A DNA stretch of 53,871 nt from an uncultured Clostridia bacterium (GTDB taxonomy: Bacteria; Bacillota; Clostridia; Oscillospirales; Acutalibacteraceae): the NCBI GenBank assembly GCA_947595635.1, contig CANQEU010000008.1, positions 1 through 53,871 of the forward strand, read 5' to 3'. Shown piece by piece: positions 10,554-21,054 of the stretch; the stretch's first letter is position 1, and each line of letters starts with the position of its first letter. Position numbers and translations under genes: made by a program. The notes beneath the pieces were generated by a model, which was not told where the DNA came from, ran no database searches, and saw nothing but the letters and a program-made list of their open reading frames with translations.

Positions 10554-13500
10554 TTATTGTTCGTCATAGCCCGAACCGTCGCCGTAGTCATCGAAGCTAT
10601 CGTCGTCCTCTGAATAAAACGAGGAATCGTCGAGCATATTTTCATCATCGTCGTCCTCATCAACAATAAAGCTGTCAAGAGTTGCGTCGGTTGCCACCGA
10701 TTCGCCTATTTCAAGCTCATTGTCATCCGCTGTCGGCACCTGAATATCGTCCTCGTCGAAGTTTTGGCGAAGATCGATTTCCTCATTGTTTTTGTCAAGC
10801 ACCTTAACGTCGAGTCCGAGCGACTGAAGCTCCTTGACAAGAACCTTAAACGATTCGGGAACGCCGGATTTCGGAATATTCTGACCCTTTACTATCGCCT
10901 CATACGCCTTTACTCTTCCTACAACGTCGTCGGACTTTATAGTGAGTATCTCCTGAAGAGTATATGCCGCGCCGTAGGCCTCAAGAGCCCAAACCTCCAT
11001 TTCACCGAAGCGCTGACCGCCGAACTGCGCCTTACCGCCGAGCGGCTGCTGCGTAACGAGCGAATACGGGCCGGTTGAACGCGCGTGTATCTTGTCGTCT
11101 ACAAGGTGATGCAGCTTAAGGTAATACATATATCCAACCGTTACGGGATTGTCAAAGTATTCTCCGGTTCTGCCGTCTTTAAGCCATGTTTTTCCGTCCT
11201 CGCTCAAGCCTGCCTGCTTAAACGCCTCAAAAATATCAGACTCGTGCGCGCCGTCGAATACCGGCGTCATAATGTGCCAGCCAAGCGCCTTTGCGGCATA
11301 TCCAAGGTGAACCTCAAGCACCTGACCGATGTTCATACGGGAAGGAACGCCAAGAGGGTTTAACACTATGTCAAGCGGCGTACCGTCCGGCAGGAACGGC
11401 ATATCCTCAACAGGAAGTATTCTTGAAACAACGCCCTTGTTTCCGTGACGGCCTGCCATTTTATCACCGACGGAAATCTTCCTCTTCTGAGCAAGATAAC
11501 ATCTTACGACCTTGTTCACGCCGGGCTGAAGCTCATCATGGCTGTTTTCTCTTGTGAATACCTTTACATCAACAACTATGCCGCTTTCTCCGTGCGGAAC
11601 TCTTAACGAGGTATCCCTTACCTCTCTTGCCTTTTCGCCGAATATGGCGCGAAGGAGTCTTTCCTCGGCGGTAAGCTCGGTCTCGCCCTTCGGCGTAACC
11701 TTGCCGACAAGAATATCTCCGGCGTGAACCTCTGCGCCGATGTGGATAATACCGTCTTCGTCAAGGTCTCTGAGCATATCCTCGCCAACCTGCGGAATAT
11801 CTCTTGTTATCTCCTCGGCCCCAAGCTTTGTGTCCCTCGCCTCTATCTCGTATTCTTCTATATGAATTGATGTGTAAACATCGTCTCTGACTATTTTTTC
11901 GCTGATCAAAACAGCGTCCTCGTAGTTGTAGCCCTCCCACGTCATAAATCCGATAAGAGCGTTCTTTCCAAGGCTTATCTCACCGTGGTCGGTTGCGGGG
12001 CCGTCGGCAAGAACATCGTTCGCGTGAACTCGCTGCCCCTTTTCAACAACGGGAATCTGATTAAAGCAGGTGCTCTGGTTTGAGCGCATAAACTTTGTTA
12101 TTGCAAACTCCTGCACTCTTCCGCTGTCATACTGAACTACTACCTTGTCAGCGCTTACGCTGAGGACAACGCCGTCCTCCTCCGAAAGTACGCAAACACC
12201 TGAGTCAACGCCCGCCTTATACTCCATTCCTGTTCCGACTATAGGAGCCTGAGTTTTAAGCAGCGGCACAGCCTGACGCTGCATATTTGCGCCCATAAGA
12301 GCACGGTTTGCGTCATCGTTTTCAAGGAAAGGTATCATAGCCGTTGCAACGGACACAACCATTTTAGGGGAAACGTCCATATAATCAAAGCGTTCGGCTT
12401 CAAGCTCAACAAATTCATCTCTGTATCTGCCGTTTACCTTTGCGTTTTTAAAGCGATTGTTTTCGTCAAGAGGTTCGTTAGCCTGTGCGACTATAAACTC
12501 GTCCTCAACGTCAGCTGTCATATACACGGTTTCGTCAGTAACTATTCCCGTCTCCTTGTCAACCTTGCGGAACGGCGCTTCTATAAATCCGTACTCGTTT
12601 ATCTTTGCAAATGAAGCAAGATAAGAGATCAAGCCGATGTTCGGGCCTTCCGGCGTTTCAATAGGACACATTCTTCCGTAATGGCTGTAGTGAACGTCAC
12701 GAACCTCAAATCCGGCTCTGTCTCTTGAAAGTCCGCCGGGGCCGAGCGCCGAAAGACGTCTTTTGTGAGTAAGCTCGGCAAGCGGATTTGTCTGATCCAT
12801 AAACTGTGAAAGCGGAGAGGAACCGAAAAATTCCTTTATAGCCGCCGTTATCGGTCTTATATTTATGAGAGAATTCGGAGAAAGCCCGTCGGTGTCCTGA
12901 GCCTGAAGCGACATTCTCTCCCTTATTACTCTTTCAAGTCTTGAAAAACCTATTCTGAACTGATTTTGCAAAAGCTCGCCTACGCTGCGGATACGGCGAT
13001 TGCCGAGATGGTCTATATCGTCGGTGTTTCCGACGCCGCAGGCAAGGCAGTTCATATAATTTATACTTGCAAATATATCGTCTATAGTTATGTGATTTGG
13101 AATAAGCTCCGACTTTCTTGATATGAGCTTCTCCTTAAGAGCCTGCTCGTCATCGCCGCATTCATCAAGGATCTCACACAGCACGGCAAAGCTTACCTTT
13201 TCATTAAGCTCGCACTCCTTGTCGGCGTCAAAGCTGACATATTTTGATATATCAACCATGCCGTTTGAAATAACCTTTACCTCTTTGCCTTCAACGTCAA
13301 GATAAGCAACGCTTACGCCTGCATCCTCTATCTCCTCGGCAAGAGCTTTTGGAATCACGCTGCCCGGCATTGCAATAACCTCGCCGGTGCGCGGATTAAC
13401 AACCGGCTGAGAAAGCCTGTTGCCCTTTAGCCTGTCGGCTATACCAAGCTTTTTGTTGTATTTGTATCTGCCCACACGGGACATATCGTATCTTCTCGGA

Positions 13501-14288
13501 TCAAAGAACAGATTGTTTATGTGCGTGCGCGCGCTGTCAATTGTCGGCGGCTCGCTCGGACGCAGCTTGCGGTAAACCTCTATCATTCCGTCCTCAACGC
13601 TCTTGCAGCTGTCCTTTTCAATCGTCGCTATCATTCTCTCGTCCTCGCCGAAGAAGTCGAGTATTTCAGCGTCCGTTCCAAGGCCGAGCGCCCTGATAAA
13701 TACGGTTATCGGAATTTTTCTGTTCTTATCTATTCTTACATAGAAAACGTCGTTTACATCGTTTTCATATTCAAGCCAGGCTCCTCTGTTAGGTATAACC
13801 GTGTTTGAAAACAGCTTTTTGCCCGTCTTGTCATATTCCATTTTGTAATAAACACCGGGTGAACGTACAAGCTGAGATACTATTACCCTTTCCGCGCCGT
13901 TTATGACAAAGGTTCCGCTCGGCGTCATAAGAGGGAAATCGCCCATAAATACGTTTGACTCCTTGATCTCGCCTGTTTCCTTGTTAAGAAGACGAGCAGT
14001 CACGCGCAGAGGAGCCGCATATGTCGCGTCCCTCTCCTTACATTCGATAACGCTGTAATTCGGGTGATCCACATCAAGTGAGTAATCAATAAAGTCCAAA
14101 ACAAGGTTCCCGTTATGATCCGTTATTCCGGAAACATCCCTGAATACCTCTTTCAGCCCTTTTTCCAAAAACCACTTGTATGATTTCTTCTGCACCTCAA
14201 TGAGATTCGGCATTTCAATAACCTCATCAATTTTGGCAAAGCTCATTCTCTCTCTGCTGCCAAGTTTAACAGGCTTGACGTTTACCAT
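10554..14288 (-). CDS. rpoB: DNA-directed RNA polymerase subunit beta
   Basis: Second large catalytic subunit of RNA polymerase. The ATG at 14288 is chosen (1244 residues) because it gives the family start [10 protein letters not shown] and has GGAG at good distance. A TTG at 14324 would add 12 residues with no convincing ribosome site. The rifampicin region at about 489-515 ([20 protein letters not shown] then [14 protein letters not shown]) is wild type, so sensitivity is expected. [12 protein letters not shown] and the C-terminal [20 protein letters not shown] are intact. The last 50 or so residues are a strongly acidic Asp/Glu/Ser tail that is probably disordered. The gene has its own promoter and is not preceded by rplJ-rplL. 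Confidence 0.97.
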   Translation of the reverse strand: MVNVKPVKLGSRERMSFAKIDEVIEMPNLIEVQKKSYKWFLEKGLKEVFRDVSGITDHNGNLVLDFIDYSLDVDHPNYSVIECKERDATYAAPLRVTARLLNKETGEIKESNVFMGDFPLMTPSGTFVINGAERVIVSQLVRSPGVYYKMEYDKTGKKLFSNTVIPNRGAWLEYENDVNDVFYVRIDKNRKIPITVFIRALGLGTDAEILDFFGEDERMIATIEKDSCKSVEDGMIEVYRKLRPSEPPTIDSARTHINNLFFDPRRYDMSRVGRYKYNKKLGIADRLKGNRLSQPVVNPRTGEVIAMPGSVIPKALAEEIEDAGVSVAYLDVEGKEVKVISNGMVDISKYVSFDADKECELNEKVSFAVLCEILDECGDDEQALKEKLISRKSELIPNHITIDDIFASINYMNCLACGVGNTDDIDHLGNRRIRSVGELLQNQFRIGFSRLERVIRERMSLQAQDTDGLSPNSLINIRPITAAIKEFFGSSPLSQFMDQTNPLAELTHKRRLSALGPGGLSRDRAGFEVRDVHYSHYGRMCPIETPEGPNIGLISYLASFAKINEYGFIEAPFRKVDKETGIVTDETVYMTADVEDEFIVAQANEPLDENNRFKNAKVNGRYRDEFVELEAERFDYMDVSPKMVVSVATAMIPFLENDDANRALMGANMQRQAVPLLKTQAPIVGTGMEYKAGVDSGVCVLSEEDGVVLSVSADKVVVQYDSGRVQEFAITKFMRSNQSTCFNQIPVVEKGQRVHANDVLADGPATDHGEISLGKNALIGFMTWEGYNYEDAVLISEKIVRDDVYTSIHIEEYEIEARDTKLGAEEITRDIPQVGEDMLRDLDEDGIIHIGAEVHAGDILVGKVTPKGETELTAEERLLRAIFGEKAREVRDTSLRVPHGESGIVVDVKVFTRENSHDELQPGVNKVVRCYLAQKRKISVGDKMAGRHGNKGVVSRILPVEDMPFLPDGTPLDIVLNPLGVPSRMNIGQVLEVHLGYAAKALGWHIMTPVFDGAHESDIFEAFKQAGLSEDGKTWLKDGRTGEYFDNPVTVGYMYYLKLHHLVDDKIHARSTGPYSLVTQQPLGGKAQFGGQRFGEMEVWALEAYGAAYTLQEILTIKSDDVVGRVKAYEAIVKGQNIPKSGVPESFKVLVKELQSLGLDVKVLDKNNEEIDLRQNFDEDDIQVPTADDNELEIGESVATDATLDSFIVDEDDDDENMLDDSSFYSEDDDSFDDYGDGSGYDEQ

Positions 14289-14492
14289 TGGGCGTTCACT
14301 CCATTTCGAAAATTCTAATTTCAACCGACCGGCATTTTAAGGCGACTCTCGCATACGATTTTCGCTTGTTTTCCCGCATTTTACCGACAAAACTTTTTTT
14401 GAAAAACACTTGATTTTTTGTCTATTCTGTGATAATATTTCCGCATATGGATATGGAAACGGGTACTTTATGCCATTATGTTGCATTTTACA

Positions 14493-14521
14493 AGTATATA
14501 ACAGCCGAAGGCGATTGTCAA
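14493..14521 (-). promoter_or_regulatory. Strong sigma-A promoter for rpoBC
   Basis: Minus-strand TTGACA (14521-14516), 17-bp spacer and TATACT (14498-14493). The predicted transcript has a leader of about 200 nt before the rpoB ATG. The rest of the 14289-14653 gap shows no gene. An imperfect hairpin at about 14565-14602 was seen but has no obvious client. Confidence 0.8.
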
Positions 14522-14653
14522 TATTGTTTTTTGAAAAATTAACTAAATATTCATATTTATACAGCAAAACCGCAGACAAATAACGTATATTTGCCGCGGC
14601 TTTATTTTTTTGCCCTTTTCGATACTCCCGGAGGCGTTGTAGGTTTTATATCT

Positions 14654-14685
14654 AAAAAAGCGGAGCCGCAAAGCAGCGACCCCGC
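14654..14685 (-). terminator. Terminator after the 5'-nucleotidase gene
   Basis: A 10-bp stem (14685-14676 with 14669-14660 in the minus RNA, two G-U pairs) is followed directly by six T residues. It closes the surface nucleotidase unit upstream of rpoBC. Confidence 0.88.
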
Positions 14686-14730
14686 CTTAATAAAAATATT
14701 AAATTACATTACGGTTTTAAATTAAAATCT

Positions 14731-16671
14731 TTAAATACCGCGCTTTCTTTTTGCTGCGCACGCAGTTGTTGCGGCGGCGGCTGCCATAAGAAGCGTAAGA
14801 AGAATTATTATGCTTCTGCTGTCGCCTGTTGCAACCTTGCCGGCTTGTGTTGACTGAGCGCCTGAATTATTATTTGCCGAAGCGCTGCCTGTGCCGGAAT
14901 TATTGCCGGTACTCGGTGTTGTCGCCTCGGTTGCCTGCGTTGCGTCCGTAGCACCGTCGGTATTGTCGGTTGCAGGCTCTGTCTGGGTCGGCTGCTCTTC
15001 ACTGTCGGTTGCGTCCGTCGGCTGTTCCGGGCTTGTGCCGTCCTCCGGGTCTGTCGGCGCCTCCGCGCTGTACGGCTCAAGATTAGGCGTGCTTGCCGCC
15101 TCGGAAAACGTATTCTTTTCTATATAGCGGCGCAATGCCTGCTCGCAGGTTCCGTATTCGCTTACAAGCTCAGCATCTGAAATGTGGGGATAGCTTTCAT
15201 TTTCTGATATATAATTGTTCATGGCAACATTGTATATCTTATCCGGGTCTACGCTCTCGCCGCCGATTGTTGCATTTATAAGGCGGCTGCCCTGCGGCTT
15301 TGTCAGATCATACTGCGCCTTAAGTCCGCTGATTTGCAGTGCGGAGCCGCTGTTTGAGGGCCATGAATACTGCATCGGATCCTCGCCCTTTTCCACAGCC
15401 TCCTTTTGGATAGTATAAACCTCGTCGCAGGCACGGCTTATTTCAATTGCAAATTCCGCTACGTCAAGAATTTGCTGTCCTGTCATTTTCTTTACAAGCA
15501 GAGTGTTTCCGTAAGGCGAGATACCGATAAGATCGCCATAGGTAACATCTCCCTGCGGAATGCCGGCACGGATACCGCCGGAATTTTCCATAGCAACGTC
15601 AGCGCCTGTCCAGTCAAGATAAGATGCTGTAACTATTCTTCCTATCGGCTGCTCGGCTACTCTGATTTCCTCCCATGAATAAGGATATTCCTCGCTGCTG
15701 TGTCCTACCACCTCGTTTAATACAGAGCTTTCCCTGCTCTCTATCGAGGAAATAAGCCCTGCTATGTCCTCGTCCGGTTCGTTCTCTATGTCAGCCGACT
15801 CTAAAAACTCCTCGTCAGCCTGTCTTAAAGTTTTTTCTTCCTTGTCATAGGTCAAGGACAAAACGCCTATATCCGTAAAATAGCAAGCCGCTTCAAACAG
15901 CGGTACAGGATTGTTTTCTTTGTCGAAATAAACTTCGCTTATAAGCTTGTGCTCGTGACCTGCCAAAACAGCGTCAACATCACTTATATTATTTACAAAT
16001 CCTTTGCAGTCGTGCTGGTGCGTTATTGCTATGACAATATCGCACTTTTCTTCGTTCTTAAGCTTTTTTGCTATCTCGGTAGTCTTGGCTGCTTCCTCGG
16101 TAAACTGAAGCCCCTCAACATTCTCCTTTGGATTAGAGGTATAAAACTTGTCGTCAATTACGCCTACAACGCCGACCCTAAGCGATGTGCCGTCGTCGGC
16201 GGTAACATCCTTTATAAGATACGGAGCGTCGAAGTAATCGCTTCCGTCATCCTTTACAACGTTTGCCGCAAGAACCTTAAAGCCGTAATTGTCGTCTATG
16301 TTTTTAAGCTGCTCCGCGCCGTAGCTCCAGTCGTGGTTGCCGGGCGTCATCGCGTCATAATTTACCGCGTCTAAAAGCTCAGCCATACTTTCGCCGTTTT
16401 CAACCGTGGCAAACGCCTGGCCGTGGAAGGTATCGCCTATATCAAGTATAAGATCGGGCTGCTGCTCGTTTATGAGCGATTTCAGCCTCTCGAAGCCTAT
16501 CTGACCCTTGCTTGTCGACTTGTAATAGCCGTGCAGGTCATTTGTGTGTATAATTTTTATAGTCGTACTCTGCTGTGCGTCCGCTGCGCTTACAGCCGGA
16601 ACAGCCGACGCCAGCATCAGCGCGGCAACAGCAATGCTGACTGCCTTTTTTCCGAATAATCGCTTTTTCAT
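14731..16671 (-). CDS. Secreted, wall-anchored 5'-nucleotidase / metallophosphoesterase
   Basis: Predicted extracellular enzyme that removes phosphate from nucleotides or related esters, supplying nucleosides and phosphate. Starting from the ATG at 16671 (646 residues, AAGGAA upstream), the protein opens with a clean signal peptide ending near PAVSAA. The metallophosphatase domain follows with HTNDLHG, DIGDTFHG, GNHDW and GHEHK metal ligands. A C-terminal 5'-nucleotidase domain carries NSGGIRAG and SPYGNTLLVKKMTG. About 110 residues of Pro/Thr/Glu/Asp/Ser linker lead to KVATGDS, a hydrophobic helix and a KRKRG end, resembling a sortase signal with a non-LPXTG motif. An in-frame ATG 33 bp upstream is less likely because it would precede the signal peptide. 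Substrate is not determinable. Confidence 0.88.
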   Translation of the reverse strand: MKKRLFGKKAVSIAVAALMLASAVPAVSAADAQQSTTIKIIHTNDLHGYYKSTSKGQIGFERLKSLINEQQPDLILDIGDTFHGQAFATVENGESMAELLDAVNYDAMTPGNHDWSYGAEQLKNIDDNYGFKVLAANVVKDDGSDYFDAPYLIKDVTADDGTSLRVGVVGVIDDKFYTSNPKENVEGLQFTEEAAKTTEIAKKLKNEEKCDIVIAITHQHDCKGFVNNISDVDAVLAGHEHKLISEVYFDKENNPVPLFEAACYFTDIGVLSLTYDKEEKTLRQADEEFLESADIENEPDEDIAGLISSIESRESSVLNEVVGHSSEEYPYSWEEIRVAEQPIGRIVTASYLDWTGADVAMENSGGIRAGIPQGDVTYGDLIGISPYGNTLLVKKMTGQQILDVAEFAIEISRACDEVYTIQKEAVEKGEDPMQYSWPSNSGSALQISGLKAQYDLTKPQGSRLINATIGGESVDPDKIYNVAMNNYISENESYPHISDAELVSEYGTCEQALRRYIEKNTFSEAASTPNLEPYSAEAPTDPEDGTSPEQPTDATDSEEQPTQTEPATDNTDGATDATQATEATTPSTGNNSGTGSASANNNSGAQSTQAGKVATGDSRSIIILLTLLMAAAAATTACAAKRKRGI

Positions 16672-16738
16672 CTTATCACAATTCCTTTCAGTTAATTTAA
16701 GCATTTGAATTTTTGCTTTAAATATTTGCCTGAATTAT

Positions 16739-16767
16739 ATTTTATTCCGCCGAAAATCTTATGTCAA
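16739..16767 (-). promoter_or_regulatory. Sigma-A promoter for the 5'-nucleotidase gene
   Basis: Minus-strand TTGACA (16767-16762), 17-bp spacer and TAAAAT (16744-16739), about 70 nt before the chosen ATG. Confidence 0.7.
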
Positions 16768-16800
16768 TACAAATTCGCGTCATTATTTGAACCATTCGTG

Positions 16801-16830
16801 AAAAAAATCCCACGCAGTTTATGCGTGGGA
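16801..16830 (-). terminator. Terminator after rpsR
   Basis: Perfect 9-bp stem TCCCACGCA/TGCGTGGGA (16808-16816 with 16822-16830), loop of five, followed by seven T in the minus RNA. It ends the rpsF-ssb-rpsR transcript. Confidence 0.9.
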
Positions 16831-16843
16831 GACTTTTGTAAAA

Positions 16844-17095
16844 TCAGTCGCTTGTATAAGGGAGCAAAGCAAGGTGTCTTGCGCGCTTGATAGCTACTGT
16901 GAGCTTTCTCTGGTGGCAAGCGCAGGTACCCGTTACTCTTCTCGGAAGTATCTTAGCTCTCTCGGAAAGAAAACGGCGAAGCTTTGCTATGTCCTTGTAA
17001 TCTATGTCCTCTACCTTATCAACACAGAATGTGCAAACCTTTCTGCGGCTCTTGCGGCCGCCTCTGCGGTTATCTCTTTCAGGTCTTTCAGCCAT
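16844..17095 (-). CDS. rpsR: 30S ribosomal protein S18, cysteine-containing (C+) form
   Basis: Small-subunit platform protein that pairs with S6. The 83-residue sequence has the core motifs [22 protein letters not shown] and LALLPY. It keeps Cys21, Cys24, Cys58 and Cys60 with His61, the pattern of the zinc-binding C+ paralogue. Many low-GC Gram-positives have lost some of these cysteines. The start has AAAGGAGCG upstream. It is last in rpsF-ssb-rpsR, separated from ssb by 66 bp. Confidence 0.96.
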   Translation of the reverse strand: MAERPERDNRRGGRKSRRKVCTFCVDKVEDIDYKDIAKLRRFLSERAKILPRRVTGTCACHQRKLTVAIKRARHLALLPYTSD

Positions 17096-17161
17096 TGCAA
17101 AATCGCTCCTTTACTTTAAAATAGAATAACGCCAAAGCGTAAAATTTAAATTTAAAACGCA

Positions 17162-17620
17162 TTAAAACGGAAGATCCTCATCAAGAGGCATATCCTCAAA
17201 ATCGCCTGCGCTGCCGCTTGAATACGCGCTTGCCGGTTCCTGTGGGATCGGCGCCGGCGCACTTTGCTGATAAGCAGGCTGATAGCCGCCCTGCGATGAA
17301 TTTCTTCTGTCGCCTGTGAAATATGCGTTTTCCACAACAACCTCAAAGGCTGTGCGGTTGTTTCCTGACTTATCAACATATGTTCTCGTTTCAATCGAGC
17401 CGTCAAGAGCAATCAGCTGTCCCTTTACAAAATATTTGCAAATAAACTCGGCTCTCTGCCTCCATGCGACAACATTGATAAAATCAGTTTTGCGTTCTCC
17501 GCCCTGCTTTACATAATTTCTGTCAACCGCAAGGCTAAAGCTTGTTACAGAAACCCCGTTAGGCGTTGTTTTAAGCTCCGGGTCTGTAGTTAATCTTCCC
17601 ATTAAAATTACTTTGTTCAT
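17162..17620 (-). CDS. ssb: Single-stranded DNA-binding protein
   Basis: Binds ssDNA as a homotetramer during replication, repair and recombination. The 152-residue protein has an OB-fold in the first 105 residues (MNKVILMGRLTTDPEL, the FINVVAWRQRAE strand, and DKSGNNRTAFEVV). A Gln/Pro/Ala/Ser-rich linker of about 35 residues follows. The C-terminal acidic tip DEDLPF is the docking site for repair and replication partners. The placement between rpsF and rpsR is the standard Firmicutes order and marks this as the housekeeping SSB, not a competence or phage copy. Confidence 0.97.
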   Translation of the reverse strand: MNKVILMGRLTTDPELKTTPNGVSVTSFSLAVDRNYVKQGGERKTDFINVVAWRQRAEFICKYFVKGQLIALDGSIETRTYVDKSGNNRTAFEVVVENAYFTGDRRNSSQGGYQPAYQQSAPAPIPQEPASAYSSGSAGDFEDMPLDEDLPF

Positions 17621-17654
17621 ATAAATCTCTCGCTTTCCTGTCTCTTATACTCAA

Positions 17655-17951
17655 TTACTTTTCTTCTTTTTTAACAATAAGGGAACGCAAAATTCCGTCT
17701 GTAATCTTATAACGTCTGTCAAGCTCCGCAGGGAACTCAGCAGTGCTCTTGAAATTAAACAGAACGTAATAGCCTTCTGCCTCCTTGTTGATGAGATAAG
17801 CAAGTCTTCTCTTACCCCATTCGTCAACACTTTCAAGAGTAGCGTTTGCCTCAATCAAAGCCTTGAATTTTTCAACCATCTGGGCTATCTCTTCATCGCT
17901 GAGCTTTGTTGAAACAACCATAACCGTTTCATATGAACTGATTACTGCCAC
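17655..17951 (-). CDS. rpsF: 30S ribosomal protein S6
   Basis: Platform protein that binds 16S rRNA with S18. The GTG at 17951 is taken as start because it has a near-perfect AAGGAGGT at ideal spacing and yields 98 residues beginning VAVISSYETVMVV, the normal length. A longer frame opening at 18083 would start at the promoter's -35 box and is rejected. Conserved GKRRLAYLI and the EGYYVLFNF strand are present, and the C-terminus is basic (VKKEEK). It is the first gene of rpsF-ssb-rpsR. Confidence 0.96.
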   Translation of the reverse strand: MAVISSYETVMVVSTKLSDEEIAQMVEKFKALIEANATLESVDEWGKRRLAYLINKEAEGYYVLFNFKSTAEFPAELDRRYKITDGILRSLIVKKEEK

Positions 17952-17978
17952 TATAAGCACCTCCTTTTGGACTTTAAG

Positions 17979-18016
17979 GCTCACATATGTGAGCAAGGAA
18001 CGGATAATATTATCCG
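17979..18016 (-). promoter_or_regulatory. rpsF leader with two perfect palindromes (possible S6:S18 autoregulatory site)
   Basis: Between the promoter and the rpsF GTG the leader contains two 16-nt palindromes: CGGATAATATTATCCG at 18001-18016 and GCTCACATATGTGAGC at 17979-17994. Many bacteria repress rpsF through a leader hairpin bound by S6:S18. The CCG-containing hairpin here could serve that role, but the match to the known motif was not demonstrated. Confidence 0.4.
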
Positions 18017-18054
18017 GGCTATGCCTGCACCTGACCTGCATACATAACAGAGTT

Positions 18055-18083
18055 ATTTTATCAGATGAATTTTGAAAAGTCAA
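18055..18083 (-). promoter_or_regulatory. Sigma-A promoter for rpsF-ssb-rpsR
   Basis: Minus-strand TTGACT (18083-18078), 17-bp spacer and TAAAAT (18060-18055). The leader to the rpsF start is about 97 nt. Confidence 0.78.
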
Positions 18084-18138
18084 GCTTTAAATTTTAAAAG
18101 CAGGGCTCGCCCAAGGAGCTATGTATTTTTCCCGAATA

Positions 18139-18546
18139 TTATTCCTTCGGTAAAATACCGCATAAATCAAAAAGCTCGTTAAGCCTTGAAAGCTCTCCTT
18201 TTAAATAAAGATAACCCCACAAAGCTTCAAAGCCGGTTGCGCTGTGGTATTGAGAATTGCTCGCGTTTTTCGGGGTGTGCGCGGTTTTTGCATTTCGTCC
18301 ACGTTTAAATACGGCAAGCTCCTGCGCGTTAAGCCTTGGCATAAGAGCAGAAATAATCTCCGACTGGCTTTTGCAGCACACTATTTCCACCTTTTTGCTG
18401 TTTAAGTATCCAACCGGCGCATTTGCATTGCAGACAAGCCGTTCACGAACCATAAGGTCAAAAACCCCGTCTCCTACAAACGCAAGCGTTAAAGGGCTAA
18501 GCTGCTCAGGGTCGCAGCCGTCATTCAATAATCTTTCCAATGGCAT
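18139..18546 (-). CDS. mrnC: Mini-ribonuclease III
   Basis: Double-strand-specific RNase lacking the RNA-binding domain, known in Bacillus for trimming 23S rRNA ends. The 135-residue protein has LAFVGDGVFDL with the metal-binding Asp, the YLNSKKV helix, RGRNAK, TPKNASNSQYHSATGFEALWGYL and a terminal RLNELF helix. Family members usually read GDAVYE or GDAVYD; GDGVFD keeps the Asp. It begins 8 bp past the obgE stop and probably shares its transcript. The ribosome site (GGAG) is close to the ATG. About 50 bp after its stop come the rpsF promoter elements. Confidence 0.93.
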   Translation of the reverse strand: MPLERLLNDGCDPEQLSPLTLAFVGDGVFDLMVRERLVCNANAPVGYLNSKKVEIVCCKSQSEIISALMPRLNAQELAVFKRGRNAKTAHTPKNASNSQYHSATGFEALWGYLYLKGELSRLNELFDLCGILPKE

Positions 18547-18554
18547 TCACTCCG

Positions 18555-19826
<1,272 letters not shown>

Positions 19827-19840
19827 TCAAACGCCCCCTG

Positions 19841-20212
19841 TCACGGTGTTTCTATACCATATAGTCTTTTTACGTTTTCAAGTCCCTCCAGCACCTCAGC
19901 CCTTGAAAAATCCGCCCTGTCAAGAGCGTCTTCGTCAAGCCTTGCAAGTCTGTCGTAAAAATCTATCGCAATTTCAAGGTACTCAGCCCTTGTTTCCCTC
20001 TCAATATTATCAAACAGTATATTTTCAGCCTCGTTTATATCTCCGTCATTTATCATTTCAAGCAGGCGAAGATACAGCAGATCCGCGTCGGAGGCAGTGC
20101 CGTCCAAATTGTAGCTGAGCTTATATTCCGGCGATTCCTTGCCGAATATAAGCTTTGCAAGAAAATTTGTCATAAGCTCAATCTGTTTAAGAATATAATC
20201 GTTTTCAAACAT
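19841..20212 (-). CDS. Small acidic helical protein, DUF6483-like
   Basis: A 123-residue soluble protein, mostly alpha-helical and acidic. The N-terminus (MFENDYILKQIELMTNFLAK then LIFGK) and the LLYLRLLEMINDGDINEAEN repeat-like helix resemble the DUF6483 family of Clostridia, whose function is unknown. There is no signal peptide or membrane segment. The start has GAGGAATAC upstream. It lies between rpmA and obgE on the same strand, 14 bp before obgE, so co-transcription with obgE is likely. The family name is from memory of sequence style and needs a profile search. Confidence 0.65.
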   Translation of the reverse strand: MFENDYILKQIELMTNFLAKLIFGKESPEYKLSYNLDGTASDADLLYLRLLEMINDGDINEAENILFDNIERETRAEYLEIAIDFYDRLARLDEDALDRADFSRAEVLEGLENVKRLYGIETP

Positions 20213-20365
20213 TAGTATTCCTCTTTTTTAGGCAATCCGCATATTTTGCCGCAAAATAAAAATCTTCCTACAGCAAAGAAATCGCGCCGTTTGAATAAAA
20301 CAACGCTCAATCAGGCGGATTTCTGCGGCACAAGCCGTCAAGCGTTTTTTTAACGTCCTAACAAG

Positions 20366-20396
20366 TAAAAAAGAGGTGCGGTTTTCACAGCACCTC
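20366..20396 (-). terminator. Terminator after rplU-prp-rpmA
   Basis: Stem GAGGTGC/GCACCTC (20373-20379 with 20390-20396), 10-nt loop, then six T in the minus RNA. The rest of the 20213-20444 gap shows no gene. The promoter for the DUF6483-obgE-mrnC unit presumably lies there but no strong match was found. Confidence 0.85.
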
Positions 20397-20444
20397 TCAA
20401 AATATGACTGTGTGAATCATACCACACTGTGCAAATGCCGGTGT

Positions 20445-20726
20445 TTACTGCTCGGCATAAACGCTTACGCGCTTGCGGTCACGGCCAAAACGCTCGAAGC
20501 GAACTACTCCGTCAACCGTTGCAAAAAGTGTGTCGTCAGAACCTCGGCCTACATTTGTGCCGGGGTGAATATGTGTTCCGCGCTGCTTAACAAGAATGTT
20601 TCCTGCCAAAACGAACTGACCGTCCGCACGCTTAACGCCGAGACGCTTTGATTCTGAATCACGTCCGTTCTTTGTGGAGCCCATACCTTTTTTATGCGCG
20701 AATAACTGAATATCAACCTTTATCAT
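20445..20726 (-). CDS. rpmA: 50S ribosomal protein L27 (precursor with cleavable N-terminus)
   Basis: Large-subunit protein whose N-terminus reaches the peptidyl-transferase centre. The 93-residue product starts [14 protein letters not shown]. In Firmicutes a short extension of the type LNLQFF|A is removed by the Prp protease so that L27 can function, and here the equivalent cut would fall after Phe9. The body ([39 protein letters not shown]) is standard. Its partner protease is encoded 5 bp upstream on the same strand. Confidence 0.97.
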   Translation of the reverse strand: MIKVDIQLFAHKKGMGSTKNGRDSESKRLGVKRADGQFVLAGNILVKQRGTHIHPGTNVGRGSDDTLFATVDGVVRFERFGRDRKRVSVYAEQ

Positions 20727-20731
20727 TATCG

Positions 20732-21052
20732 TTACACCTCCGTATAATTTACGTTTATATAATCACAATACTGCTCTTGAAGCTGCGTCATATGCAGCTT
20801 CAGTCCCGACAGTATATCACGGCACTGCGCCGCGTCACGCCGGAAAATTCTAAGCGTCATATCACCGTCGTCCACATCAAGCTCGCAGTCCGTATGGATA
20901 ACGTCGGTTATGGTGTTTACCGTCATAAATGCGGCGGAGCTTACCGCAGCGCAAACAATATCGCTGCCCTGCTCGGCATATCCCGAATGTCCTGTCATAT
21001 GAAAACCGAGAAGCTCGCCGGACGAGGTGACATAAAAGCTTATGTCAATCAT
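20732..21052 (-). CDS. prp: Ribosomal-processing cysteine protease Prp
   Basis: Cysteine protease that removes the N-terminal extension of L27. The 106-residue protein keeps the catalytic pair His22 ([11 protein letters not shown]) and Cys34 (IVCAAVS), with the AFMTVNTI helix that follows. It sits between rplU (2-bp gap) and rpmA (5-bp gap), as in other Firmicutes (ysxB position). The close packing suggests translational coupling so protease and substrate are made together. Confidence 0.93.
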   Translation of the reverse strand: MIDISFYVTSSGELLGFHMTGHSGYAEQGSDIVCAAVSSAAFMTVNTITDVIHTDCELDVDDGDMTLRIFRRDAAQCRDILSGLKLHMTQLQEQYCDYINVNYTEV

Positions 21053-21054
21053 AA

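Noticed and set aside
14337..14579. 80-codon minus-strand ORF upstream of rpoB
   Set aside because: It overlaps the strong rpoBC promoter and leader, has no ribosome site, and its composition does not resemble the neighbouring genes.
17952..18083. N-terminal extension of rpsF
   Set aside because: It would start inside the promoter; the GTG with AAGGAGGT gives the standard protein.
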